A stretch of 64,000 nucleotides of DNA from Branchiostoma floridae (Eukaryota; Chordata; Leptocardii; Amphioxiformes; Branchiostomatidae), in NCBI RefSeq assembly GCF_000003815.2, contig NC_049993.1, positions 246,001 to 310,000 of the forward strand, given 5' to 3'. Every line of letters begins with the position of its first letter. Positions within the stretch are counted from its first letter, which is position 1. Of the stretch, positions 1 through 10,140 are shown piece by piece. Made by a program: the position numbers and the translations under genes. The notes below the pieces were generated by a model. It saw only the letters and a program-made list of their open reading frames with translations. It did no database searches and was not told the DNA's origin.

Positions 1-14
1 GACACTTATTTCAG

Positions 15-45
15 GAGCAGCCCTTGACTGGTGGTTGCCAAACAG
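15..45 (+). CDS. C-type lectin gene, exon a (start of CTLD)
   Basis: A 31-bp exon lies between a TTTCAG acceptor and a CAG|GTGAG donor. Read in phase 0 it gives EQPLTGGCQTG, with the last glycine split to the next exon. This supplies the first cysteine (C0) of a long-form C-type lectin domain and joins in frame to WTKYGSLCYR. The exon is very short and was chosen because phase and sequence fit; the gene must begin left of the window. Confidence 0.65.
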
Positions 46-2306
46 GTGAGAATCTCACTGCTTATGTTACATGTAACTTAAGTTAACAACATCATTCTAG
101 AACTATCATAGTGGGACTCATTGCGACACAGTAGGAGCATTCTCAAGCTCACTAGCTAGCTTTTAATAACAACATTTGCAGTCAAATACATGTATGCAAA
201 GGTTAGTATCAACATTGAATCACATGTACAGGGCCATAACATGTCACTGGACAAAAGTCAGAATACTGGACACTGAACAGGACTACTCCAGAATTGGCTT
301 TGTTCCTAGAGACATCTAATTAATCTAACGGGGGCCGCCCTAAGACGGTTCCCGTCGTAAGATGGTACGGATTTTTTGCTGATCTTATTATCCATAAGTA
401 CACCGTGTTTGTTACCACTGACTATGCTGATTACAAAGGTAAATAAACCAAGTCCATGCACACAGCTTTAATTTGCATTCCAAGTATACTTTAACATATT
501 TACTTCATGTTTTTTTTAAAAACAAAATTCTAACAGTAATGTTGACAGTGCTGAATCACTCCGGTCACCGGCCTCTGCGTATTGGCGGCTCGTGTCGCTA
601 ACTATACGAACTCTTTCAAGCAGTCACACAACTGCCATGATACACATAAATAAAGCTCCATAAAACACTATGAATATGGGTCTTCAAATGTTTGTTGAGT
701 AGAAAAGCAACCAAAAGGAAGCGACATAAACATTGCCACCATTGTACTCCCAAGGGAGTGTGGCTGTGAAGGTGACAGACTAGAGAACGCTCCCAAGATT
801 TATTTGACTGTAACAAATGATTCGTGCTGTCTATGAAAATAAGACTTGATAGAGAGATGTAGATGATATTTTCATATAATCAGACAGAGTTTTGTTGATG
901 TTGGCGGTGTCATTTTTTCGTAATGGTTTTTTTTAGTCGGGCATTCACAATCAGTGCATTCAGCCCATTGCCCGTAAAAACATCAGCTGGGATGTTCTAG
1001 GTACAGCCTTCCTCATGTGAGACAAGAAGTACATACAGTCACGATTTTACTGTCAAAAGAAAGCTAAAATATCATACTATTAATTTTTTCCTGTGTACTT
1101 AAATTTACCACTTACTTCTGAAGAGAGCAAAATGTAAAAAAAAGCGTACCAAGTTAGGCACCCTGTCTAGCGTAGCACAAAATTGGAAGGTTACATACAC
1201 GAAATTGTCTCACAGTGTTTGCCGCTTGTAACACGCAGCGCGAAAGGTTCATGAACCACATGAATGCATTTCTTATTCAAGTATGTTGTTCAAATCTATG
1301 TGTAAAAAATTCAGTCATCAAAATTTGACCACTCTCAGGCAACTAGCGATGGAGCGCCATGAGTTTGAGCGCAAGAAAAAGCGTACCGTGTTGGGGCACC
1401 TCCCGTTACATAATATTAATTACCTTTTAATACAGTACAGTATTAAGTATAGTACAGTATGCCAGCTAGTACATGGCAAACTCCTCTTGTATCTTTTTTG
1501 GTGATGCCTCAGGGGTAAGCCAAATGGTATTAATATTGTGTCCAGTCTGCAAGTCTTAGAATTCTAGGAATTGTATAGGCATGTGTCCACAGGAATGCTG
1601 GTCCATAGGAATGTTTGGAATTCCTGTCAGGGAGTCATGACAGGGGCTGCTGGAATTCCAACCACTTAGTCTAGTAGAAAGTGGGTCATGCAGACTCCCT
1701 TTGGGACTGGAGGCATTCGGCCTAGAAATCTAGGACAGTAGGCTATAGATTGATGGAATTCCAGGGAGGGGGACTGCTGCATGTTGGACAGGACCAATGG
1801 CATTTCAACCATGCAGCCAGGGTCACTGGATTTCCAGGCAGAGAAGTCTAAGGTATGCTCGAAATCGAGGCAGGGAAGCAGTCTTGAGTAGGGCTGTGGT
1901 AATTCAAGCTGGTGAGATGTGACAATGCACAAAGTACAGATAAATGGTAAAGTAGCTAGATCAAATAGTAGCTAGATCTACAAACAGTGGCACCTTGAGA
2001 CTAAAATACAGTCTTAAGTTGCATCAGAATCCATTTGTAGTACATGTCCAGTCTTAATAACTCAGGGCCTTGGAACCAGCGGTAAAAAAATTCTTCATGA
2101 CAGGATCTTCCAGTCAATTCCCAGTTTGAGTTTTGTTATGTTCACCACTATTTAGAGTCGGCATAATTGCCATGGCAGTAACATTTTTTATTGCCAGGCT
2201 TGTTTGTATTTGTGGCCAACTTCTCCTATATTTCCAGCAACATATGTATAATGATGATGATGGAGTCTGGTAGAGAATACTGCTATAAAGTATTTTTGTT
2301 TTATAG
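46..2306 (+). other. Lectin gene intron
   Basis: No coding exon was recognised. Positions about 1560-1900 hold a degenerate repeat built on GGAATTCC / TGGAATTCCA motifs. AAAAAGCGTACC occurs near both 1140 and 1377, each followed by a GGCACC. No known element was identified. Confidence 0.5.
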
Positions 2307-2391
2307 GATGGACAAAGTATGGAAGTTTATGCTACCGCAAAGGAGACAGTCAAGAAACATGGAATGATGCTCAGCTGATCTGCAGAGAAAG
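2307..2391 (+). CDS. C-type lectin gene, exon b (CTLD N-terminal half)
   Basis: Acceptor TTATAG, donor AG|GTATGT, 85 bp, entered in phase 1. It encodes WTKYGSLCYRKGDSQETWND followed by AQLICRE. This is the canonical start of a C-type lectin domain: G-W...C-Y, a tryptophan-containing alpha-1 helix, then A...C (cysteine C1). Confidence 0.88.
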
Positions 2392-2607
2392 GTATGTTGC
2401 TTATATGTGCTGGGGCAGAATCACACAATGATTCAGAACCTCAATGTTTTTGGTATCATTCTATGTGTGTTCATGCACTGTGTGTGTGTCAACACCATAA
2501 CTGATGAAGAACTTTCCAATACAGAAAATGTACCTTTCAGACACAGACAGATTAATTTACACTTCTCTGTAGGAGGAATGTTGACTCTCTTGATTTCTTC
2601 TCTGCAG

Positions 2608-2693
2608 GCATAGTGCAGAATTGCCCACCATTTTATCATCAGAAACATCAGATTGGATCTCTACATTTGTGAACAGGGAGCCAGTTTGGATTG
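2608..2693 (+). CDS. C-type lectin gene, exon c (CTLD centre)
   Basis: Acceptor TCTGCAG, donor ATTG|GTGAG, 86 bp. It encodes HSAELPTILSSETSDW then ISTFVNREPVWIG, the region between cysteine C1 and the WIGL signature. WIGL itself is completed across the intron (G|GA CTG). A 1.7-kb intron filled by a tandem array follows. Confidence 0.87.
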
Positions 2694-3484
2694 GTGAGAA
2701 GACTATTTATTATATGATGAATGTCATTGACCCTTAGAGAACTGTGGATAAATTCGGAAGTGCATACAGGAGATGTAGTCTGGCTTAATCTCAGATAACA
2801 ATTTCGGTCAAGTTTGTTGCTTTATAGGTAGCTATACAATTCAGAAAGTTAATGATGTAAAGTTAGAGCTTACCAGATCTCCACTCCACCCCTTGGGTAA
2901 ACTCTGAATCCTTCCACATGAATTCCACATTACAATTCAAAAACACACAGAGATATACAAAGTTGCAGTTAAATAGCAGAAGTAACATAATTCCTCATAT
3001 TCAATGATTACAGTCCAATACTTTGCTAGTTATTGCCTGTGCTGTTCCACAACTGTGACATCCTGTACAGAAAGTGCCTTTTCTGAGAGTTGGATTTTGG
3101 TTTCAGCAGTCTGATCATGTTCATTCTGGTGGAGCGTGTTTGGTAGTTATGAATCTCAGACTGGAAGGTGATTTTGTCGTACCACACAAACACTAGTGAA
3201 AATATAACCTCCATGTATATTTCATCCGAGATAACTACCAAGTACTGCAATGCATGGGAAAACATCTCAAGTATAGGACTGGTATGTACATTAAGTGTAT
3301 GTATTTCTACTAGTCTGGTAATAAGTATCTGTGACGGGAAGCAAAACACAACCACTTCAGAGGCGGCGGCACCAAATTTCGTTTTGGGGGGCGAACTTTT
3401 ACTGACATAATTTTGCGACACCAGTAGCGCCAAAGGCGCTACCCGTCGCGCCGGAGGCGCGACCATCCTAGGGGGGTCCGGGGG

Positions 3485-4190
3485 CATGCTCCCCCGGGAA
3501 AATTTGAAATCTTGACCCTCTAAAACGCCATTTCCTGCGTTTTGACGGGCAAATTTTCCTGCCAGACTAAAGCTAACTTTGATGACAATTCTGTTAGAAA
3601 GACACATGGTTTTAGCGAGGGCGATGCCCCCAAAATATATTCACGATTTCGAGTGTCGAAGGTGCAAGCTGTCGCAAGGTTGGTCTGGGGAAATTTTAAA
3701 ATCTGCACCCTCTGAAACGCCATTTTCTGAATTTTGAGGAACAAATTTTGCTGAGGGACTATATATGCTAAATCTAATGCCAATAATATTTTTGTGAATG
3801 AAAGATATGTTTGAGGGCGTTGATCCACGCCTCAACAAATTTACCATGCCGTTGTGAGCGCCGGAGGCAGAAGTCATCGCTAGGGAGGTCCGGAGAAAAG
3901 TTTGAAATCTTGACCGCCTAAAACGCCATTTCTTGCATTCGAGGCCCACATTCTGCTTGTAAACTAAGCTAAATACGATAGTAAAATTTTATTAGTTTAA
4001 AGGTTTTTGAGAGCGACACTCCCGCAACATATTGTCCTGCGCCAACATGGCCGAAGACGCGAGCCGTCACAAGGGAACACTGGCGAAATTTTGAAATGGG
4101 GACTCTCTGAAACGTCATTTCTTGCGTTTTCAGGCGTAAATTTTCCCGTTAGACTAGCTTGATTTAATGAAATTTCCATCATCAAAAAAA
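3485..4190. repeat. Four-unit diverged tandem array, period about 190-207 bp
   Basis: Four copies of a module carry 'AAATTTGAAATCTTGACC..CTAAAACGCCATTTCTTGCGTTTT' (shown with gaps) followed by an AAATTT-rich segment. The anchor AACGCC/AACGTC lies at about 3524, 3715, 3922 and 4111. The array begins beside a GC-rich inverted stretch (GGGGGCATGCTCCCCC, about 3480-3496). It lies in the last intron of the lectin gene. A related single module occurs near 26890-27000. Confidence 0.75.
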
Positions 4191-4397
4191 ATACACAAGG
4201 ATTCAGCTTGATTTTCTGGGGGGGCGACGCTGGGGTGGGGTGGGCTGGGGTGGCCCTGCATTTATCCCGGTAAATTGTCGGTGTAAATACTTGTATTATG
4301 TTCTTTTATTGTAGCTGTATGATGTTCTGTGTAGTGAGCTCAAAAGGCTACTAGTATTTGCTTTTAATGAAAATTATCTGTGGTGTTTTCCCTTTAG

Positions 4398-4603
4398 GAC
4401 TGAATGATAAGGGCCAGCAAAGACGATGGAAGTGGCCAGCAGGGCAGTCTCTTTCGTATACCAACTGGAAGCCAGGTCAGCCTGATTCTGACTCGGACAT
4501 ACAGCGCAACTGTGTGGTCATGAACCAGCTACAGAAATGGAATGTCAGGAAGTGCCACCGTGGGAGGAATGTCTATATATGTGCAAAAGAAGTTGGGAGT
4601 TGA
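4398..4603 (+). CDS. C-type lectin gene, last exon (sugar-binding half of CTLD, stop)
   Basis: Acceptor CCTTTAG, 206 bp, stop TGA at 4601-4603. It encodes LNDKGQQRRWKW, the TNW element, a QPD tripeptide, then cysteines in NCVV, RKCHR and YICAK. With the upstream exons this makes one full CTLD with six cysteines (long form) in about 135 residues; the four exons sum to 408 bp. In the family, QPD at the Ca2+/sugar site usually goes with galactose-type ligands and EPN with mannose-type. The usual WND triplet reads WNV here, so the second part of the calcium site is changed. Any signal peptide or further domains lie outside the window. The product is probably a secreted or membrane glycan-binding protein; the ligand is not known. 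Confidence 0.92.
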
Positions 4604-4738
4604 ACCATCATTCCAACATTTGATCATGTTTATGGAAAACTCCATTTCCAAACTTGTCACTTATTTCTTGTAGTGCAACTGAAGGAGAAAGTGTTTGAAT
4701 GAATGAGAATCATTGAATCAACATAAATGTTTGTATGA

Positions 4739-4744
4739 AATAAA
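4739..4744 (+). promoter_or_regulatory. Polyadenylation signal of the lectin gene
   Basis: AATAAA lies 136 bases after the lectin stop codon. It is the first canonical signal downstream and ends a plausible short 3' UTR. Confidence 0.6.
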
Positions 4745-6273
4745 CATCCTTCTGGTGTTATTGATCACCAAATCTTAAGGATCATTAAAGTTAGAGGTAC
4801 AATCAAGTCAGATTTTGAAATATTTGTGATTAGTGTGTGTAACGTTATATGCAGTTTCTAGCATTGGCTAACGTAGGAATTTTACAAATGATATAGACAG
4901 AGTTGCCCTAGTTTCATATTTCATAAGAATGATGTCCACTAAGATTCCATTCTGATAGTAACATGTTCAAAATCTGTAACAAGATGTTATTTTCCAATTT
5001 GATATAAGCTGACAAATTTAGATTCTATACTTGCTCCATGAGGACAAATCATTTTTTGATTGTAAGCACATTATAATTGTAATTGGAACATTTGAATATT
5101 GTTAGGCAGTGGGCAGTTACAAAGCTATCACTAAAATTAAAGAATCATTCAAATGGTTCCACACTTAAGTGTTAAGGATATTCTCCAATGGAACAAATAA
5201 AAAAAAAATTCTGACTCAATGTCTCTGAATTTTTTTTTGGACATATCTTGAGGTTGCTTTGGATAGGGAACAACGAGCAAGGTTTTTACAATCTATGTGA
5301 TATCTTCTCTTTTTGTAACGGACAGGCAATTTGCAAACATTTCAAATAATTTGATTTGGAATGTTCTTTGATTTCTTTATGCTTGGACAGAGTAGAAAGA
5401 AATTCTAAGGCAAACATCATGCGTTATGTTAGTCGTTCTTTGATATATATATCATATATAATCCCCCTCCCCCAACTTTCTGTATGCGGAAGCCACGTTG
5501 CTATGACAAGACGGAATGTTTTCTTCATTGGCCTTTGCTGCTTGCTGAAGAATAGCCACAGTATTGTCCAAGGTATTTCAGCAGTCGAAATAAACTTCCC
5601 AGCTTCTCGGATGCCCTTAAGACTTACTGAATCTCATCCAGCCTACTTTGAAAAATCATGCAATACATTATTGGAGAAAAGCTTGCTCAAGCAGTCTATA
5701 GCCTGTCTGCAGAACTGACTGGAACCCTGGCATGCAGGCTGCTTGTCAGGCAGCTGATCGGAAAGCTAATAGCCAGGAGTAAGCGACAGCCTTGTGTTTG
5801 GGCAAAAATATGCAGTAAGTCTTAAACCTTTGAGTGAATGAATGGTTTATTCGATGAATATGATCAGACAAAAAGTATATAGCAGCCACAGGCTGAGTTG
5901 TATACTTATTTAACGGACTAAATGATAACATTGAATTCTTAAAATCAATAAATGCTATCTTAAAACAGATCATGAGGTTTAAACTAAATTTAATAATTTT
6001 AGTTTTCACATGCACAATGCATGGTCACAAATAGCTTACAACAGCTAAAATGTTCAATGTGCGGCTAGAGTACATTCAGAAGGTTGATGTAGGGAATAGG
6101 ACTGTTCATGTACCGGTTCGTCCTTGTCTTAATTGTGGCTAGAATATGTTTATTTCTAGTGTTTTTGTTACCGATGTCGCCGCGATCGGGGGAAAACCAG
6201 CTCCTGAATATCTCTGACCAAGGAAGTTAAAAATCACTTGCTCGGACTCAATAAGACGTCTTGCAAAGCTGCG
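4745..6273. other. Intergenic AT-rich DNA
   Basis: No exon, RNA gene or clear mobile element was recognised between the lectin 3' end and the 55-bp minisatellite. A 120-codon open frame at 5356-5718 has no recognisable domain and is probably chance. Confidence 0.5.
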
Positions 6274-6769
6274 GCACATGTCCCGACGCCTGGCTTCTAG
6301 TGTGGTAGGTCCAGTCTGCTACATGCCGGCACAGGTCCTGACGCCTGGCTTCTAGTGTGGTAGGTCCAGTCTGCTACATGCCGGTACAGGTCCTGACGCC
6401 TGAATTCCAGTGTGGGTAGGTCCAGTCTGCTACATGCCGGCACAGGTCGCGACGGCTGGCTTCCAGTGTGGTAGGTCCAGTCTACTACATGCCGGCACAG
6501 GTCCTGACGCCTGGCTTCTAGTGTGGTAGGTCCAGTCTGCTACATGCCGGCACAGGTCCTGACGCCTGGCTTCTAGTGTGGGTAGGTCCAGTCTGCTACA
6601 TGCCGGCACAGGTCCTGACGCCTGGCTTCTAGTGTGGGTAGGTCCAGTCTGCTACATGCCGGCACAGGTCCCGACGCCTGGCTTCTAGTGTGGTAGGTCA
6701 AGTCTGCTACATGCCGGTACAGGTCTGACGCCTGGCTTCTAGTGTGGGTAGGTCCAGTCTGCTACACGC
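6274..6769. repeat. 55-bp minisatellite, about 9 copies
   Basis: The unit runs GCACAGGTCCTGACGCCTGG, then CTTCTAGTGTGGTAGGTCCA, then GTCTGCTACATGCCG (55 bases). Nine copies are head to tail with a few substitutions, an occasional extra G in GTGGG, and one copy lacking CC. 496 bases divided by 55 gives 9.0. Confidence 0.93.
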
Positions 6770-6821
6770 TTCCTTGTAAGTTATGTACGCAGGGCCACAT
6801 GCGGCATGCTCTTCTCTGGAC

Positions 6822-6842
6822 TGTTTGTTTGTTTGTTTGTTT
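6822..6842. repeat. (TGTT)n microsatellite
   Basis: Five perfect TGTT units immediately precede a CpG-rich block. Confidence 0.9.
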
Positions 6843-6929
6843 AAGGTGGGTTTACACCTGCGTATATTTTCATGCCGCATGAGTTCCGTTTTGACATTTT
6901 TCGACATTTTGACTGATTTCTTCAATACG

Positions 6930-7380
6930 CGGCCGCACGCACAAGTCGCACCTCAAACGCATCTGAATCGTTTTTAGAAAGTTTCACGAACGCAGGCAAA
7001 CGAAAATATACGCCCAGTACACCCGATAGTTTTGGACATGCACAAAACTATCGTTCGTACGCAGTTTGGTGGCCAAAGCGTTATGGATGCGCAATACAGT
7101 GGTCCCACGTCGGTCGATTGCGCTATGAAGACGCTACGTGTTTGCGCTTTATACGCAGTAATACGCGGATATCGCGGTATTGCGAGTACATAGCGTTCTT
7201 ACAGCGCAGACACAACGCACCATGAGCGACCGTATAACGAATGCACACATAGATCACGATTTAGTACCGTGCATTCTGCGATCGCTTTGCGCATACTACG
7301 CGTACTGATAGCGTGATCGACGCACATTCCAGATTTGGAATAAATACGAAGGTGCATCTGAGTCCAGACAAAAAAAATCA
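6930..7380. other. CpG-rich non-coding block
   Basis: The stretch is dense in CG, with recurring ACGC/GCGT words (TACGCAGTAATACGCGGATA near 7152), unlike the AT-rich flanks. It begins just after GGTGGGTTTACACCTGCG at 6846. No matching inverted end was found, so a transposon identity is not shown. No exon was recognised. Confidence 0.4.
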
Positions 7381-7601
7381 TCTCAATATGTCAGACCCAG
7401 GCCAGGACTGACGAATTTGTACCGGGGGCATGGAGAGATGGTCACAACTTGCAGGACACCATGAATGTAACTGGTCCCAACAGAGCCTCCAGGGACGGGA
7501 AGATGTAGAGGAACCTGCTCAAGCACTGGGTCAACTTGTGTGACACACATGCCATTTTGTGTAACAGATATTACAAATATGTCGACAAGACAGTGTGTAG
7601 T

Positions 7602-9540
7602 TAACGCAAGGTTACCAGTTTTCGGTCGATTTGTTAATAAGGACGTTTTACGGAAAACGCGCTGGCAGAATTTAAAATCTATCCTTTTCTATATACATGT
7701 ATAATTCACATTTCTTAGGCCGTGGGCCCTATGCTACAATATCTACAGACCGTGCTTTCAATATATACATTAAGTCAGTTTATCTTATTAACTTTGGCAT
7801 TCCACACTTGCCTATTTCTGGCTTGCCTAGCTACCAGTTCGAAAGGTAAGTCACAGTCCATTAGGAGGGAGCCTTCAGGCGGGTTTTCTCCTCTGCACAC
7901 GTAGGCCTTCATGGTGCGCCTGACCAGTCTGGAGGGGTCCATGCGAAGAATGTGGCCCAGGTACCGGAGTCGTCTCCGGCGGATGGCTGCCACCAGGTTG
8001 AAGTCTGGGTGTGTTGCTGTGTCTCGGAAGTGTTTCTTTGTAATCACCTGTAGGCATCTGCTGTTAAAGCCGTTTATCATTCTCGTAACGACTTCGTTAA
8101 GTCCCATGCTTCACAGCCATGTGTGAGGGTTGAACAAACAGAGGATTTGTACAGTCGGAGTTTCATTCTCTGAGGCAGTCTGTGATCTCTCCATATGTGG
8201 TGCATGGAGCTGAAGCGGGATTGTGCGATGTCCATTCTGTGTTTAACATCCGCTTTCTGGTCACCGGCACACTGCATGCGGCTTCCTAGGTAGTCGAATG
8301 TATGGACGTTCTCCAGTTGTTGGTCCAGTAGGACAACGTTATCACGCTCCTCCTCCTTGGCAAGTCTCTTTCGTCGCTGTACTTCTTTGTCTGCCAAGCT
8401 ACCTGCACGTGAACGGATGTTGGCGGTGGAGGGGTGGTGTAGGCACCAGCGGCTCCGATGGATGGCTAGGCCTCTCTTGGTGGAGAAGTCTCTAGTGCAC
8501 TCTGGGCATCTGTGCTTGAGGTTCAAGGCTGCTATCTCAGCATCAGTCGTCTTTGATACACGGTCTTTCTTGTGTATGTGCATAGATTTTGTTTTCGGGA
8601 CTGATATCTCCATGGCTGCATCGTTCCTGGAACCAATGGCTATTGCAGAGATGCGTTCGGAGGCGTCTTGGACACTTTCATCCAGCAGCCCCGCGTCGTC
8701 AGCGTACTCCAGACGACTGATGGTTACCTGGTGAGGAGGACCTACTGTTACCCGACCTTACCCCTGAGTCGGGATTGTCATGCAGTGCAAATATACGCAT
8801 GAGGCCGGCGATAAAGGCGACTGGAGAAAAGATGTCTCCTTGCAGAACCCCTCGCGAGATCTTAAACGGCTTTGAGAGCTCTTGGTTCCCGTTGGGGCTT
8901 GTAACACAGACACACCCACTGGCGACGCTGAATACAGCTTGGATGATTCTGCGCACCTTGAGGGAAGCTCCAACAGAACTAAGCGCTTCGTCGAGAAAGA
9001 CTTGACTTTCAGTGTCAAAAGCAGCTGCATAATCAATGAATGTGACGACTGCTGGTTTCGACTCGCGCAGCAACATGTTTATTGTCCACTTCAGGATGCA
9101 TACGTTGTCGCGGGTGCCCCTTGCAGGTCGAAACCCTGCCCGACTGTCTGGAAGGAGCCGCTCCAACTGGACATGTAGGCGACGGGCAATCACAGCAGAG
9201 AGGAGTTTATAAGCATGGCTTAGAAGACAGATTGCCCTGTAGTTTCTCCTTTTGGAAGATATCTTAGTCGGTCTGCCTCAACTTCTGTATGGCATCATAT
9301 TTCTTCTGTTGGATTTATCGCCGTGCGAGCGTCTATAATAAACAAGTCTGCAGCCAAAAATTATTTCAGGGTGACCAGTTTACGGTCAGTTTGGTGTTTA
9401 GATAATATACACATAGATCATATAGACGTACTTCTTGCCTGCTGAAGAGAATTTTCTTTTTCACCATTCACCTCGAAGTCTGCATCTGCCCATAAGTGAC
9501 CGTAAACTGGTCCTGCGCGTAAACTGGTAACCTTGCGTTA
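7602..9540. mobile_element. TIR-bounded element (1.9 kb) containing a retroelement fragment
   Basis: The left end TAACGCAAGGTTACCAGTTT (7602-7621) is repeated in perfect inverted form at 9521-9540. If TA is a target-site duplication, the element proper is 7604-9538 with ACGCAAGG termini. Further inverted copies of the sub-terminal motif (ACCAGTTTACGGTC) lie at 9374-9390 and 9497-9511. The interior is mostly an antisense non-LTR reverse-transcriptase fragment and no transposase was seen. It is therefore probably a non-autonomous DNA element that received, or captured, a LINE piece. Confidence 0.7.
7775..9300 (-). pseudogene. Degraded non-LTR retrotransposon reverse transcriptase
   Basis: Reading the - strand from about 9280 down to 7775 gives a broken but continuous RT. 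First come SKRRNYRAICLLSHAYKLLS and a GFRPARGTRDN block (finger/palm), then FIDYAAAFD (catalytic Asp motif) and SRGVLQGDIFSP. LEYADD, the catalytic YxDD box, follows at about 8690-8711. Next is an inserted zinc-finger-like CPECTRDFSTKRGLAIHRSRWC-type segment at about 8470-8510 (C-x2-C...H-x4-C), then a thumb with DYLGS and YGCEAW-like THGCEAW, and RRRLRYLGHILRM. At least three frameshifts are needed: near 9265, between 8740 and 8760, and near 8100. The 5' endonuclease is missing. The layout resembles RTE/CR1-type LINEs; the exact clade cannot be set without a search. Confidence 0.85.
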
Positions 9541-9859
9541 GAGTCGGACCCCGGGAGACAGCCGAAACGGTTTGTCGTCAATACAGTGCCTGATGTCGAT
9601 GTAAAGCCATGACGCAACAGATCGCTCTGGAACCTTGGCTAGGACGGGAGTTCTTGTATGGATGGTGGACGGGTCGTAGGTAAAGGGACAACGTTCGCTT
9701 GTCGTCACTACGCGGGGACCGTTTCTACCACTAACGATGCGTTCACGATGGATGTGACAGGTGTTGACAACTCACACGCAAACTTCTTTATGATTCTGTT
9801 AAGTTTGTTGTACACATTCCACGTCTAAACTTGGTGGGATTTAGAGTTAGACGGTAGGA

Positions 9860-10140
9860 AAACTTTCTGTGTTGGTCATGTTCTTGATTTATTGATACCA
9901 CTTTTGTGGTTTTTTACTTGCTTTAACCTTATTTCTGTATTTTTGTTTTGAATCTCGTTACGCAATGTTCTCCATTTGTCTTTGTTACCGGACTGGAAGG
10001 CTTGTTGACGCTCTTTTATCAGTGCTTTAATCTTGGTGTTGATCCACGGCTTGTCGCTGTGGTGCATCCTGGTAACCTTAATTCACAGGAAAGTGCTGGT
10101 CTATTTTCTCCCTTAAGGTTTCAGGATTGGCTAAATTGAC
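9860..10140 (-). pseudogene. LINE fragment (linker between endonuclease and RT)
   Basis: The - strand encodes MHHSDKPWINTKIKALIKER followed by QQAFQSGNKDKWRTLRNEIQ. This is the 'PWxTxxIKxLIxxRxxAF...W..LRN.V' segment that precedes the RT domain in Jockey/CR1-like LINEs. Flanking frames are broken. It lies outside the TIR element at 7602-9540 and belongs to a separate insertion. Confidence 0.7.

Noticed and set aside
5356-5718. 120-codon open frame downstream of the lectin
   Set aside because: No domain, signal or splice partner, and composition is like the surrounding non-coding DNA.
6846-7380. MITE starting at GGTGGGTTTACACCTGCG
   Set aside because: No inverted partner of this end was found downstream, so boundaries cannot be supported.
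8298-9267. Plus-strand open frames over the RT region
   Set aside because: They are antisense shadows of the - strand reverse transcriptase, which carries the recognisable motifs.
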